Shown piece after piece: positions 42,411-50,307 of a stretch of 64,000 nucleotides of DNA (its first letter is position 1; every line of letters begins with the position of its first letter). The stretch spans positions 4,774,001 through 4,838,000 of the forward strand of contig OW818685.1 of assembly GCA_942493245.1 (NCBI GenBank). The letters are read 5' to 3'. The DNA is from DAOPYU01 sp942493245 (GTDB taxonomy: Bacteria; Sumerlaeota; Sumerlaeia; UBA8349). The notes beneath the pieces are model-generated. The model was not told the DNA's origin and searched no databases. It saw nothing but the letters and a program-made list of their open reading frames with translations. Position numbers and translations under genes: made by a program.

Positions 42411-42989
42411 TCAGAACTGGACCTTGGGCGCCTCGCGTTCGGCGGCGTCCTCGACCTCGAAGAACTCGGCGATCTGGAAGTTGAACATCCCGGCGATGAG
42501 GTTGGACGGGAACATCTGGATCTTGTTGTTAAAAAGCATGACCTGATCGTTGTAGAACTGACGGGCGAAGCCGATTTTGTTTTCCGTGGAGGTCAGTTCC
42601 TCCTGCAGCGCCAGAAAGTTCTGATTCGCCTTCAGTTCCGGGTAGTTTTCCACCACCAGGAAGAAACTGCCCACCGCCCGGCTCAACGCCGCTTCGGCCT
42701 TGGCCTGTTCGCCCACGCCGGAGGCCTGCGCCGCCAGGTTGCGCGCCTGCGTGACACTTTCGAGCGTCCCGCGCTCGTGCTTCACATACCCCTTGGCCGT
42801 CTCGATCAGATTCGGGATCAGATCGTGGCGGCGCTTGAGCTGGACGTCAATCTGCGCCCAGGCGTTCTTGACCTGATTGCGCAAGCCGACCAGCGCGTTG
42901 TACAGCACCACAACCACCAGCGCCAGCAACCCGACCAGCAAAACCAGACCGCCCACCCCCACCATTGCCAGAAACGCCAGTCCTTTCAT
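42411..42989 (-). CDS. lemA: LemA family membrane protein
   Basis: A 192-residue protein from ATG 42989, chosen because AGGAGA lies 6 nt upstream; a start 10 codons earlier lacks one. One transmembrane helix (about 8-32, GGLVLLVGLLALVVVVLYNALV) is followed by the all-helical LemA domain with the hallmark NQVKNAWAQIDVQLKRRHDLIPNLIETAKGY (split: NAWAQIDVQLKRR, then HDLIPNL), ENYPELKANQNF, LQEELTSTENKI and ARQFYND. It ends close to the usual family length. The biological role of LemA is unsettled; proteins are anchored with the bulk outside the cytoplasm. It lies 51 nt downstream of the zinc-ribbon gene and is probably co-transcribed with it. Confidence 0.93.
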   Translation of the reverse strand: MKGLAFLAMVGVGGLVLLVGLLALVVVVLYNALVGLRNQVKNAWAQIDVQLKRRHDLIPNLIETAKGYVKHERGTLESVTQARNLAAQASGVGEQAKAEAALSRAVGSFFLVVENYPELKANQNFLALQEELTSTENKIGFARQFYNDQVMLFNNKIQMFPSNLIAGMFNFQIAEFFEVEDAAEREAPKVQF

Positions 42990-43040
42990 TCTGTTCTCCT
43001 GCCCCCGCGGATGCGCCATGTCTCGGGCACCCCGCTGCTC

Positions 43041-43499
43041 TTAAGATTGAGAAGATGGAGGGGGGACCAGTCCCCCGGTTTCCGAGCCAAAAAGATCTTT
43101 CAGAAAATCCGAAACCGTCGCGTTGTTCAAAGCGCCTCCCTGGCGCAGAACCGTGGCCAATTCGCCCCGGTCGAACCACAGGCCGTCGCCCTGCGGGCAA
43201 TGGTCGAAAAGAACGGGCGTTTCGCCTGCGACCAGTTCCTTGGCCATCTTCTTTCCGCAGATCGGGCACGGGTGCGGTTTTTCGCCGCCGGAATAAGCCG
43301 CTTCCCCCCGGCAGGCCAGAAAATCGCGCCCTTCCTGCTCGTCGCTGAACAGCAGTTCGAGTTCCCCGGCGTCGAGCCAGACGCCCCCACAGGTCGTGCA
43401 ATAATCCACCTCGACGGCGTCATATTCCAACACAACCATTTGTTCCCGGCAAACAGGACATTTCACGATCCCGCCAACCTTTCTCTCAGAAGTTTCCAT
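43041..43499 (-). CDS. TFIIB-type zinc-ribbon protein
   Basis: A 152-residue soluble protein with two zinc-ribbon-like units. The first is CPVCREQM ... CTTCGGVWLDAGELELL (about 14-50), matching the bacterial zf-TFIIB domain (CPxC, CxxCxGxWxDxGEL). The second is CPICGKKM ... HCPQGDGLWFDRGELATVL (about 79-118), in which the second cysteine pair is reduced to C plus H or D, so it may be degenerate. The C-terminus is short and disordered. In other genomes the same family often accompanies LemA- or phospholipase-type genes. It is the first gene of the zf-lemA pair; function is unknown. Confidence 0.85.
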   Translation of the reverse strand: METSERKVGGIVKCPVCREQMVVLEYDAVEVDYCTTCGGVWLDAGELELLFSDEQEGRDFLACRGEAAYSGGEKPHPCPICGKKMAKELVAGETPVLFDHCPQGDGLWFDRGELATVLRQGGALNNATVSDFLKDLFGSETGGLVPPPSSQS

Positions 43500-43683
43500 A
43501 AGACCAAACCGAAAAGACTTTAGTGAAGCGATGGGGATATTGTCAAGCGAGAACCGTATGCCGCAAGTTTACCGGATGGGTGGCTCGGTTGACGTTAGCG
43601 GGTGTGGCGGTGGAAAAGAGGGCCGCTGAGCAACAGGACAATTTGGGGGTTCAGGAGGATCGGGAACCGGATCGTTTAAAAAA

Positions 43684-43745
43684 ACCGCAGGAAACGCCTA
43701 TAGTCCGGTTTTCTTTCAGGCGGGCGTGACGGCCGCCCTCCCAGG
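43684..43745. repeat. Short dispersed repeat, copy 1
   Basis: ACCGCAG, then CGCC, then TCCGGTTTTCTTTCAGGCGG, then CCGCCCTCCCAG, are shared with 56154-56216 at roughly nine positions in ten. The right half is palindromic (GGCGGGCG with CGCCC). The function is unknown. Confidence 0.6.
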
Positions 43746-43749
43746 AACT

Positions 43750-43790
43750 GCGCGCCGCTGTTTGAGGGATGTTCCAGGGGCGCGCTTTTT
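43750..43790 (+). terminator. Hairpin with T run, orphan terminator-like structure
   Basis: GCGCGCC (43750-43756) pairs with GGCGCGC (43779-43785), followed by five T. No plus-strand gene ends just upstream, so its target is unclear. Confidence 0.35.
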
Positions 43791-44182
43791 ATGCGCGAGT
43801 GCTCACTATTGAGCATGTTGCTCAGAAACGGCTACCGGCGTGCCTGATTGTGATTAATAACAACCGCTCAAATTGGGGGGAGATAAAGTAGTCTGATCTT
43901 CACCTGTTCCGGAAATAATTATTCAGAGATCTCATAATAAAGCGATTATGTCACGGATCAGGGTCTTTGTTTTTCTGGCCCGGATCTTGCGCAAAAATGA
44001 GCAGGCGTTTTCACCCTCCGGCGGAGAGGGAACGTAGTGAAAGGCTTTTTGATCAGATGCTGAAATAAAAGATACATAAAAACTGAAAATAAGTATAGCA
44101 GAAAACAGACTTGTATTATACGCTCTTGAATAGAGAATGGTTCTTTGCGGTTTTATTGAGAACATAAGGTGGCGCGATAAAA

Positions 44183-45943
44183 ATGAACTTTGAGCCTGTT
44201 AACACCAAAAGACCGGGTATGCGGGGTAAGGGGGAGAAACTGGGGGATCTGCTCTTGAAAAAGGGAGCCATTTCGCCCGAGAATCTCAAAACCGCCTTGA
44301 GTTACCAGCGTAGCACCAAGGAAAAGCTGGGACTGATTCTGCTGGAGATGGGTGTGACCAGCGAAGCAGATCTAGCCGAGGCGCTTGGGGTGCAGTTCGA
44401 TTTGCCGTTTGTCATGGTTTCACAAGAGGAGATCGAGCCGCAGGCCCTCAGTGTCATTCCCCGGGAAGTGGCGCTCAAGCACCAGATTCTTCCCATGCGG
44501 GTTCAGGGGAATGACTTGACCATTGCCATTTCCGACCCAAGCAATGTCTTTCTGCTCGATGAATTGCGCATGTTGACGCAGATGCGAATCCATGCGGTCA
44601 TTTCCTTCAACACCGATATCACACGGGCGCTGTACCGTTATTACGGCGTCCCGGTTGAAACGACCAACAGTGTGGATGAAATTCTAAGTCAAATGGATGA
44701 TGGGCAGGTCGAAGTCATTCAACGGTACGAAGATGCCAGCGAGGAAGAAGACACGGATTCGGCATCCCGCGTGAGTGACGCTCCGATTATCAAGCTTGTC
44801 AACGCCATCATTTCCGAAGCGATCCGCGCTCGAGCCTCCGATATTCATATCGAGCCGTTCGACGCGTCGGTGCGGTTGCGCTACCGGATAGACGGCGTCC
44901 TGCAGCAGCGTCCGGATCTGCCCCGCAGCCATCAGAACGCCATCATTTCCCGCATCAAGATTCTCTCGGGGATGGATATCGCCGAGAGGCGGTTGCCCCA
45001 GGATGGCCGTTTTCGTGTGCGGAGTGGAGGCAGCTCCGTGGACCTGCGGGTCAACACCGTGCCCACGCCCAGTGGCGAAAAAGTTGTGATGCGGTTGCTC
45101 GATCAGTCCAATCTGATGGTGAACCTCGAGTCGCTCGGGTTCATGCCAGACGATATGGCGCGATTCCAGCAGGAGATCCACAAGCCGTGGGGGATGTGCC
45201 TGGTAACCGGGCCGACCGGCAGCGGCAAATCCACGACTTTGTACTCGGCTCTATCGAGTATCAACTCGCCGGGGAAAAATATCAGTACCGTCGAAGATCC
45301 GGTCGAGTACCGCCTGCCGGGGATCATTCAGGTGGCGGCCAACGACAACATCGGCCTGTCGTTCGCCTCAGCCCTGAGGGCGTTTCTGCGGCAGGATCCG
45401 GACATCATCATGGTCGGGGAAATTCGCGATCTGGAAACGGCCCAGGTAGCCGTGAAAGCCGCCCAGACGGGGCACATGGTGTTCAGCACCCTCCACACCA
45501 ACGACGCGGCCAGCGCCATCAGCCGGTTGACCAATATGGGAGTGGAACCGTTTCTGATCAGCGGGTCTCTGAACATGGTGGTCGCCCAGCGTCTTGTGCG
45601 GCGCATCTGCAAAAGTTGCAAAGAGTTTTATGAACCCTCGGAACAGATTTACAAAGACCTGGGGATGAACACCGAAAAAATGATGCCGGCCTTGTACCGG
45701 GGGTTGGGGTGCGAAGCGTGCAGCATGAATGGCTACAAGGGCCGTGTGGCCCTCTACGAGGTGCTTACCGTTTCCGACAACCTGCGCGACGCCATCGTCG
45801 AGGGAGCCAATGCCACGGCGCTCAAGCGTCTGGCCCTCAAAGAGGGGATGCGCAGTCTGCGCGGATCGGGAATTTTGAAAGTCGTCGAAGGAATTACTAC
45901 GGCCGATGAAGTGCTGGCCAGCACTGTGATGGATCCTCTTTGA
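44183..45943 (+). CDS. GspE/PilB-family secretion or pilus-assembly ATPase
   Basis: A 586-residue hexameric ATPase that would drive pilin or pseudopilin polymerisation at the inner membrane. The N-terminal T2SSE_N domain (about 20-160, GDLLLKKGAISPENL and LGVQFDLPFV) precedes the catalytic core: ASDIHIEPF, Walker A GPTGSGKSTT near 342, EDPVEYRLPGI, Walker B DPDIIMVGEIRD near 405, and STLHTNDA. A tetracysteine zinc site CKSC (about 476) and CEAC (about 509) marks the GspE/PilB branch rather than retraction ATPases. AAGGTGG lies upstream of ATG 44183. No other pilus or secretion gene is nearby, so it may serve a system encoded elsewhere. A terminator follows. Confidence 0.93.
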   Translation: MNFEPVNTKRPGMRGKGEKLGDLLLKKGAISPENLKTALSYQRSTKEKLGLILLEMGVTSEADLAEALGVQFDLPFVMVSQEEIEPQALSVIPREVALKHQILPMRVQGNDLTIAISDPSNVFLLDELRMLTQMRIHAVISFNTDITRALYRYYGVPVETTNSVDEILSQMDDGQVEVIQRYEDASEEEDTDSASRVSDAPIIKLVNAIISEAIRARASDIHIEPFDASVRLRYRIDGVLQQRPDLPRSHQNAIISRIKILSGMDIAERRLPQDGRFRVRSGGSSVDLRVNTVPTPSGEKVVMRLLDQSNLMVNLESLGFMPDDMARFQQEIHKPWGMCLVTGPTGSGKSTTLYSALSSINSPGKNISTVEDPVEYRLPGIIQVAANDNIGLSFASALRAFLRQDPDIIMVGEIRDLETAQVAVKAAQTGHMVFSTLHTNDAASAISRLTNMGVEPFLISGSLNMVVAQRLVRRICKSCKEFYEPSEQIYKDLGMNTEKMMPALYRGLGCEACSMNGYKGRVALYEVLTVSDNLRDAIVEGANATALKRLALKEGMRSLRGSGILKVVEGITTADEVLASTVMDPL

Positions 45944-45968
45944 TCCCCCGCTTTCCCCTTGAAAATTC

Positions 45969-46015
45969 CGGGCGTTCGGTTTTCCCATCGGAGAGCCGGA
46001 CGCCCGACGGGTTTT
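45969..46015 (+). terminator. Intrinsic terminator of the GspE/PilB gene
   Basis: CGGGCGTTCGG (45969-45979) pairs with CCGGACGCCCG (45996-46006) with one G-T pair, then ACGGG and TTTT. It lies 25 nt after the stop codon. Confidence 0.7.
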
Positions 46016-46061
46016 AAAACACCCACCGAAACAGCAACATACTTTCTCTTACGCAAATCCA

Positions 46062-46091
46062 TTGCATCCGCCCCCTCTCTGAGCTTATTCT
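46062..46091 (+). promoter_or_regulatory. Candidate promoter of the second histidine kinase
   Basis: TTGCAT (46062-46067), an 18-nt spacer and TATTCT (46086-46091) match the consensus at four of six positions each. It lies about 45 nt before the GTG start. Confidence 0.35.
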
Positions 46092-46135
46092 AATTATGGG
46101 TGTTCTATTCAGTCGAGTGGGGGAGACACCGGGCC

Positions 46136-48331
46136 GTGGATGACTCGGAAAAAACACGCGAAGCGTTGCTTGCGGAAGTACGCGACTTGCGGCTTCGGCT
46201 TCAAGCCGCGGAAATCGAAAACCGGCGGGCCGACGCCTCCTGGTATGAAGCGACGCTGCACGCCTGGCAAAACAGCGAGGAGCGCTACCGCCGCCTGGTG
46301 GAGTATTGCCCGGATGGAATTGCGGTCCACTGCGAAGGCCGGATCGTGTTTGCCAATCCGGCGATGGCGGAAATCCTGGGAACGACCCCATCCGAACTTC
46401 TGGGAAAAACTCTCTGGGAAATCGTGCATCCGAATTGCTGGAACGTTGTCCGCGAGCGGCTCGATCTGTTGATTCAGAAGGGCGAAACGGTTCCCCGGAT
46501 CGAAGAGAAGATGGTCCGCCTCGACGGTTCAACGGTGGACGTGGATGTGGTGGCGTTGCCCTTTCTTTACGAAGACCGGCAGGCGGTTCAGATTCTGGTG
46601 CGCGATATCTCCCGGAACAAATGGGTCGAGGAGGAACTGCGCGAAAGCGAGAAACGCTTCCGGCGGATCACCGAGGCGGTGACGGATTACGTCTATAGGG
46701 TTTACGTGGATCAGGGCCGGCCGGTCCGGACCATTCACGGCTCGTCCTGCGAAAAAGTGACCGGTTACACTCCCGAGGAATTCGCGGCGGACCCATTTCT
46801 CTGGATCCGGATGGTTCCCCCCGAAGAGCATGAAATTGTCCACGCGCAGATTCGGCATGTTCTGGCGGGTGAGGAACCGGAGACGATCGAGCACCGGATC
46901 ATTCGCAAGAACGGCGAGGAACGCTGGATCTGCAATACACAGGTGCCGCACTATGACCCGTCGGGGCAGGTCTTGTGTATTGACGGTTTGATTCGCGATA
47001 TTTCCAAGCGCAAACGCGCCGAACGCGAGCGCAACGAGATGCAGGCGCTGGTGCAGTCGGCCCGCAAGCATGAGAGCCTGAGCGTGCTGGCGCGCGGCAT
47101 TGCCCACGATTTCAAGAACATCGTGACGGTCATGTCGGGTTTCGCGGCAGTCGCTCTGGGGAAGATTCCGGGCGAACACCCGGTGACGGAGTGCCTGCGT
47201 CATATCCGGGCGGCGGGTGAGCGCGCCGTCGAACTGGTCAACCGGGTTCTGCTTTTCAGTCAGGACCGGGCCGAGGGAAGCCATCCCATGCGGTTTCAGG
47301 ATGCGGCGAATGAGACCGTGGCCTTGCTCGACAGCATTCTGCCGCCCAAGGTCCATCTCCGGTCGCGGATTGCGCCGGATTGCAGCCACATTTGTGCGGA
47401 CCCGATTCAGATTCACCAGGTGGTTATGAATCTGTGTACCAACGCCCTGCATGCCATGCAGGACGGGCGAGGGGGAACGCTGACGGTCGAGTTGGAAGAA
47501 GTGCGTCTGGATGCTCCGTGGGCGACTCGGCAGGTCACCCTGTTGCCGGGGCGCTATGTGCGCCTGAGCGTGGCCGACACCGGGTGTGGAATTCCCCCGG
47601 AGATTCTGGACCGGATCTTCGAGCCTTATTTCACGACCCGCAACGGGGGAGAGGGAACCGGTCTGGGGTTGGCGACGGTCCAAGGGATCATCAACAGCTA
47701 TGGGGGAGCCATCACCGTCCAGAGCGAAGTGGGGCATGGGAGTGTTTTCCGGGTTTACCTGCCCACTTGCGGCACCCCGCCACTGGAACGGGCGCCCGAA
47801 GGCGAAGGCCAGGAACCGGAACTCGTGATGGATGCGGTCTCGGAAGAACGATCCCCGGAGCCGCCTGTCGAGGAGCCGTTCGAGTCGCTCCCGCCGGTGT
47901 CCGGACGCCCCTGGATTCTTCTGACCGATGTGGACTCCGCCATTCTGAATCTGGGGCAAATGGCACTCGAATATATGGGGTACCGGGTGTTGCCTTTCGA
48001 TTCTTGCGAGGACGCCCTGCAGGCCTACCGCGAGGCGCCGGATCGGTTCGACCTGGTGGCGACGGGTCTGATCTTTCCCGATCGCTCGGGATTCGATTTC
48101 CTGCGCGAAGTGCGCGAAATCTGTGAAACACAAGTGGTGGTCCTGCTGGCCGGGGAAGATCAGATTCTGGACAGCAACGAAGTCTTGGACGTCGGTTTCG
48201 ACGACTGGCTGGAAAAACCCTTCTCCACAGAGGCCCTCGTGGATTTCGTCAAGAAAACACTGGCCCGTTTCCCGAAGAAAACGCGGGAAGAGAAAGAGCC
48301 GGGAGAACTTCCGGAAGACGCAATCTACTGA
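46136..48331 (+). CDS. Soluble double-PAS histidine kinase with degenerate receiver
   Basis: The 731-residue protein starts at GTG 46136, which has GGGGGAG 10 nt upstream; an earlier GTG at 46100 lacks one. Order: short coiled coil, PAS 1 (about 50-165, YRRLVEYCPDGIAVHCEGRI), PAS 2 (about 180-300, FRRITEAVTDYVYRVYVDQG), HisKA with GIAHDFKN near 318, and HATPase with NLCTNALHAM, DTGCGIPPE and GEGTGLGLATV. An acidic proline-rich linker and a C-terminal receiver fold (about 605-715) follow. In the receiver the phosphoacceptor position is glycine (VATGLIFPDRSG, about 643), while the first acidic residue (LLTDVD) and the lysine (LEKPFS) remain, so phosphotransfer to this domain is not expected. 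No transmembrane helix is seen. The stop codon coincides with the edge of a MITE-like insertion. Confidence 0.93.
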   Translation: MDDSEKTREALLAEVRDLRLRLQAAEIENRRADASWYEATLHAWQNSEERYRRLVEYCPDGIAVHCEGRIVFANPAMAEILGTTPSELLGKTLWEIVHPNCWNVVRERLDLLIQKGETVPRIEEKMVRLDGSTVDVDVVALPFLYEDRQAVQILVRDISRNKWVEEELRESEKRFRRITEAVTDYVYRVYVDQGRPVRTIHGSSCEKVTGYTPEEFAADPFLWIRMVPPEEHEIVHAQIRHVLAGEEPETIEHRIIRKNGEERWICNTQVPHYDPSGQVLCIDGLIRDISKRKRAERERNEMQALVQSARKHESLSVLARGIAHDFKNIVTVMSGFAAVALGKIPGEHPVTECLRHIRAAGERAVELVNRVLLFSQDRAEGSHPMRFQDAANETVALLDSILPPKVHLRSRIAPDCSHICADPIQIHQVVMNLCTNALHAMQDGRGGTLTVELEEVRLDAPWATRQVTLLPGRYVRLSVADTGCGIPPEILDRIFEPYFTTRNGGEGTGLGLATVQGIINSYGGAITVQSEVGHGSVFRVYLPTCGTPPLERAPEGEGQEPELVMDAVSEERSPEPPVEEPFESLPPVSGRPWILLTDVDSAILNLGQMALEYMGYRVLPFDSCEDALQAYREAPDRFDLVATGLIFPDRSGFDFLREVREICETQVVVLLAGEDQILDSNEVLDVGFDDWLEKPFSTEALVDFVKKTLARFPKKTREEKEPGELPEDAIY

Positions 48332-48744
48332 GCCTTTTACAAAAGTAATTGGGTCTGCGGCGAAAAAGCGGGGAGATTTTTTGGCGAGAACGCATGTTCA
48401 TTCACCTTTACCGCTCAGATCGCCTTTTTTCGACTTTTTCAGAGGTTCGATACTATTCAGGTGGCCCCGAAGGGGCCTCCCGATCAGTAGCCGTGGGTGA
48501 CCGAAGGGAACCCACGGACAGGGAATTGCCTATTTCGCACCCTGAAGGGGTGCCCCAACGAAAGTGAAATCAATGATTGGGGAACCCCTTCGGGGTTTGA
48601 TTTATTATGGGGACATATTCCGTAGGTTCCCTTCGGTCACCTACGGCTACTGAAGGGGAATCCCTTCGGGATTCAACAACAACATCTTTCCTTTGAGCCT
48701 TTAAAAAGTATCCGGTAAACAGCGAAGACTTTTGCAAGAGGCTC
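48330..48744. mobile_element. MITE-like element copy B (415 bp)
   Basis: The ends GAGCCTTTTACAAAAGT (48330-48346) and ACTTTTGCAAGAGGCTC (48728-48744) are inverted repeats with two mismatches, and match the ends of copy A at 33139-33460. The flanks TACT (48326-48329) and TACT (48745-48748) are a 4-bp target duplication. The kinase stop TGA is formed by the T of the duplication and the first two bases of the element; removing the element restores the sequence TAC TGA, so the protein is unchanged. There is no coding capacity. An inverted 34-nt pair sits inside (48485-48652). Confidence 0.75.
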
Positions 48745-48916
48745 TACTGAAGAATCGAGAAAATCCCCGAGTTTCCGGTAAAGCCGCTCTTCTATTGTGC
48801 CGATAACATGTTCGTGGGCTTGAGATTTCAGGCGCACAGAGGTAAAATAGCGTTCCGCTGTGGCGCTCAGGTGAAGCAAGCCGCGCACGAGCGATCCGGA
48901 ATCCGGGAGAGGTGGC
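48332..48916. other. Intergenic region filled by MITE-like copy B
   Basis: Apart from the element, about 170 nt (48749-48916) lead into the HhH-protein gene. No gene is visible. Confidence 0.6.
48485..48652. repeat. Inverted 34-nt repeat pair inside MITE-like copy B
   Basis: The arms at 48485-48518 and 48619-48652 are inverted copies matching at 32 of 34 positions. Each is internally palindromic around GACCGAAGGGAACC. Between and beside them are hairpins such as CCCCGAAGGGG, CACCCTGAAGGGGTG and AACCCCTTCGGGGTT. Confidence 0.75.
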
Positions 48917-50236
48917 ATGGTCAATCGAAACACGGAAAAACGCGGTACAAACGGGTGGCGCCAGTGGGCGCCGTTTGTGGGAATTCTTGCGTGGGTGGGA
49001 CTGGGTCTTTTTTTGCCAGACCCGACGGTACGAGCGGTTGACACGCCGTCGGGGAAAGCGCCGGTTTCCGTGGCGTTGCCTTCGGCAAGCGCGAAGGCTT
49101 CCCTGGGAAAATCTGTTCCGGCTCAATCGGCCAACGGGACCCCTGATCGAACGGTAAAACCCAAAACCGCGAAATCCGAGGCGAAAGCGGCAAAACCGGA
49201 GAAAGTCTCCACCCCGGATGCGACCGTTCCCCGCAATGCCGCAACTCCTGCGGCAGCCCCCCTCCAAGGGCCGAAAGTGTACCCGATCACCAGCGTTTTT
49301 GTGAAAGAAGAATTGCCGGAAGAGAAAACATTGCCCCCGCCTCCGCCCCCTGCGCCGCTGGATCTGGGAGTGGCGCCAGAAGTGCAGCTGTTTCCGGAGT
49401 GGGCCAGGTCGGCCACCTCGGCAACCCAGTCTCAACCATTTCCGTCCGGAGCGGTCGCCGATGCGCGTGTCTCGACCCAGACGGCTGTTGCGAAAACGCC
49501 CGAACCGGCTCCTGCTGGTCCTCCGGAGCCTCAAGACCCTGAGGGGGCTGCTCCCGGGCAATCGAGCGGGGTGAAAGCCGTGTCGGCCCCGGCATCGGTT
49601 CCTTCGAAGGCGGATTTCGTTCTGGCCGCCTCGGAAACAACAGGAACACTGAATTCGACTCCGCTTGCGACACAACCGGCGCAGATTGCCGCGGCTGCGC
49701 CTACCGCAGTCGTTGTTCCTAAGTCTGGTCCTGCAACCGCCAAAGCGCTCACCGCAAAGAACGGCCAAAAGGGATCTGGGGTCAAAGTTTCTCCGTTCCC
49801 AACACCGTCCATCAAGCCTCCGTCGCCCACCGCGCCCACAAAAGAAAATCCGCTCGACTTGAACACGGCCACCCGCGCCCAATTGATGGAGTTGCCGGGT
49901 GTGGACGGAATTCGGGCCGATTTGATTCTGGCGCATCGCCGCGCCATCGGATCGTTTCGGGCAGCCACCCAGCTACGCGAAGTGTATGGGATTTCCGACA
50001 CGATCTGGGAACAGGTGGCGGATCTGGTGATCGCGGTTCCGGGCGCAACAAGTAAACCGGGCAGGGCTGCCTCGGCTTCGAGGTTGCCGCTGGACAAGGT
50101 ACTCAAACCCGCGCTCCCCCAATCGCCCGTCCGTCCGAAATTGCCCACCCCCCCTGCGCATCCTGTCGCGCCAGCCGGGACGGCGTACCCGGATTTGTCC
50201 ACACGGCCTTCGGCTACTCCCCTTGCCGGGAAATAA
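48917..50236 (+). CDS. ComEA-like helix-hairpin-helix protein with long disordered region
   Basis: The 439-residue product has an N-terminal membrane segment (about 17-35, WAPFVGILAWVGLGLFL) that may be a signal anchor or cleavable signal. A proline/alanine/lysine-rich region of about 270 residues follows, with no clear fold. Next is a ComEA-type tandem helix-hairpin-helix domain (about 312-380): LDLNTATRAQLMELPGVDGIRADLILAHR, of which NTATRAQLMELPGV and IRADLILAHR are diagnostic. ComEA proteins bind DNA outside the cytoplasm during transformation. The length here is about twice the usual and the linker is unusual, so DNA uptake is possible but unproven. GAGAGGTGG lies before ATG 48917. hemW follows 71 nt downstream on the same strand. 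Confidence 0.82.
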   Translation: MVNRNTEKRGTNGWRQWAPFVGILAWVGLGLFLPDPTVRAVDTPSGKAPVSVALPSASAKASLGKSVPAQSANGTPDRTVKPKTAKSEAKAAKPEKVSTPDATVPRNAATPAAAPLQGPKVYPITSVFVKEELPEEKTLPPPPPPAPLDLGVAPEVQLFPEWARSATSATQSQPFPSGAVADARVSTQTAVAKTPEPAPAGPPEPQDPEGAAPGQSSGVKAVSAPASVPSKADFVLAASETTGTLNSTPLATQPAQIAAAAPTAVVVPKSGPATAKALTAKNGQKGSGVKVSPFPTPSIKPPSPTAPTKENPLDLNTATRAQLMELPGVDGIRADLILAHRRAIGSFRAATQLREVYGISDTIWEQVADLVIAVPGATSKPGRAASASRLPLDKVLKPALPQSPVRPKLPTPPAHPVAPAGTAYPDLSTRPSATPLAGK

Positions 50237-50307
50237 GGGGCCGGTTTCCGCCCCCCGATACCCCGGTCTGAAAGCGCCTTTCTGTCCACTCGTTCTCGGA
50301 ACACGAT

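Larger units (their letters stand above)
43500..44182. other. Intergenic region: repeat copy, hairpin and AT-rich leader
   Basis: It holds a short repeat (43684-43745), a hairpin with a five-T run (43750-43790), and then an AT-rich stretch (about 43850-44180) ahead of the GspE/PilB gene. Small open frames here (for example 43523-43729 and 43932-44165) lack ribosome sites or overlap repeats, so I do not call them. Base composition changes sharply from the flanks, which could mark transferred DNA or a regulatory region. Confidence 0.5.

Noticed and set aside
43523..43729. Small plus-strand open frame
   Set aside because: It overlaps repeat copy 1 and has no supporting motif.
43932..44165. Small minus-strand open frame with a hydrophobic N-terminus
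   Set aside because: No ribosome site, and the sequence lies in an AT-rich intergenic leader.
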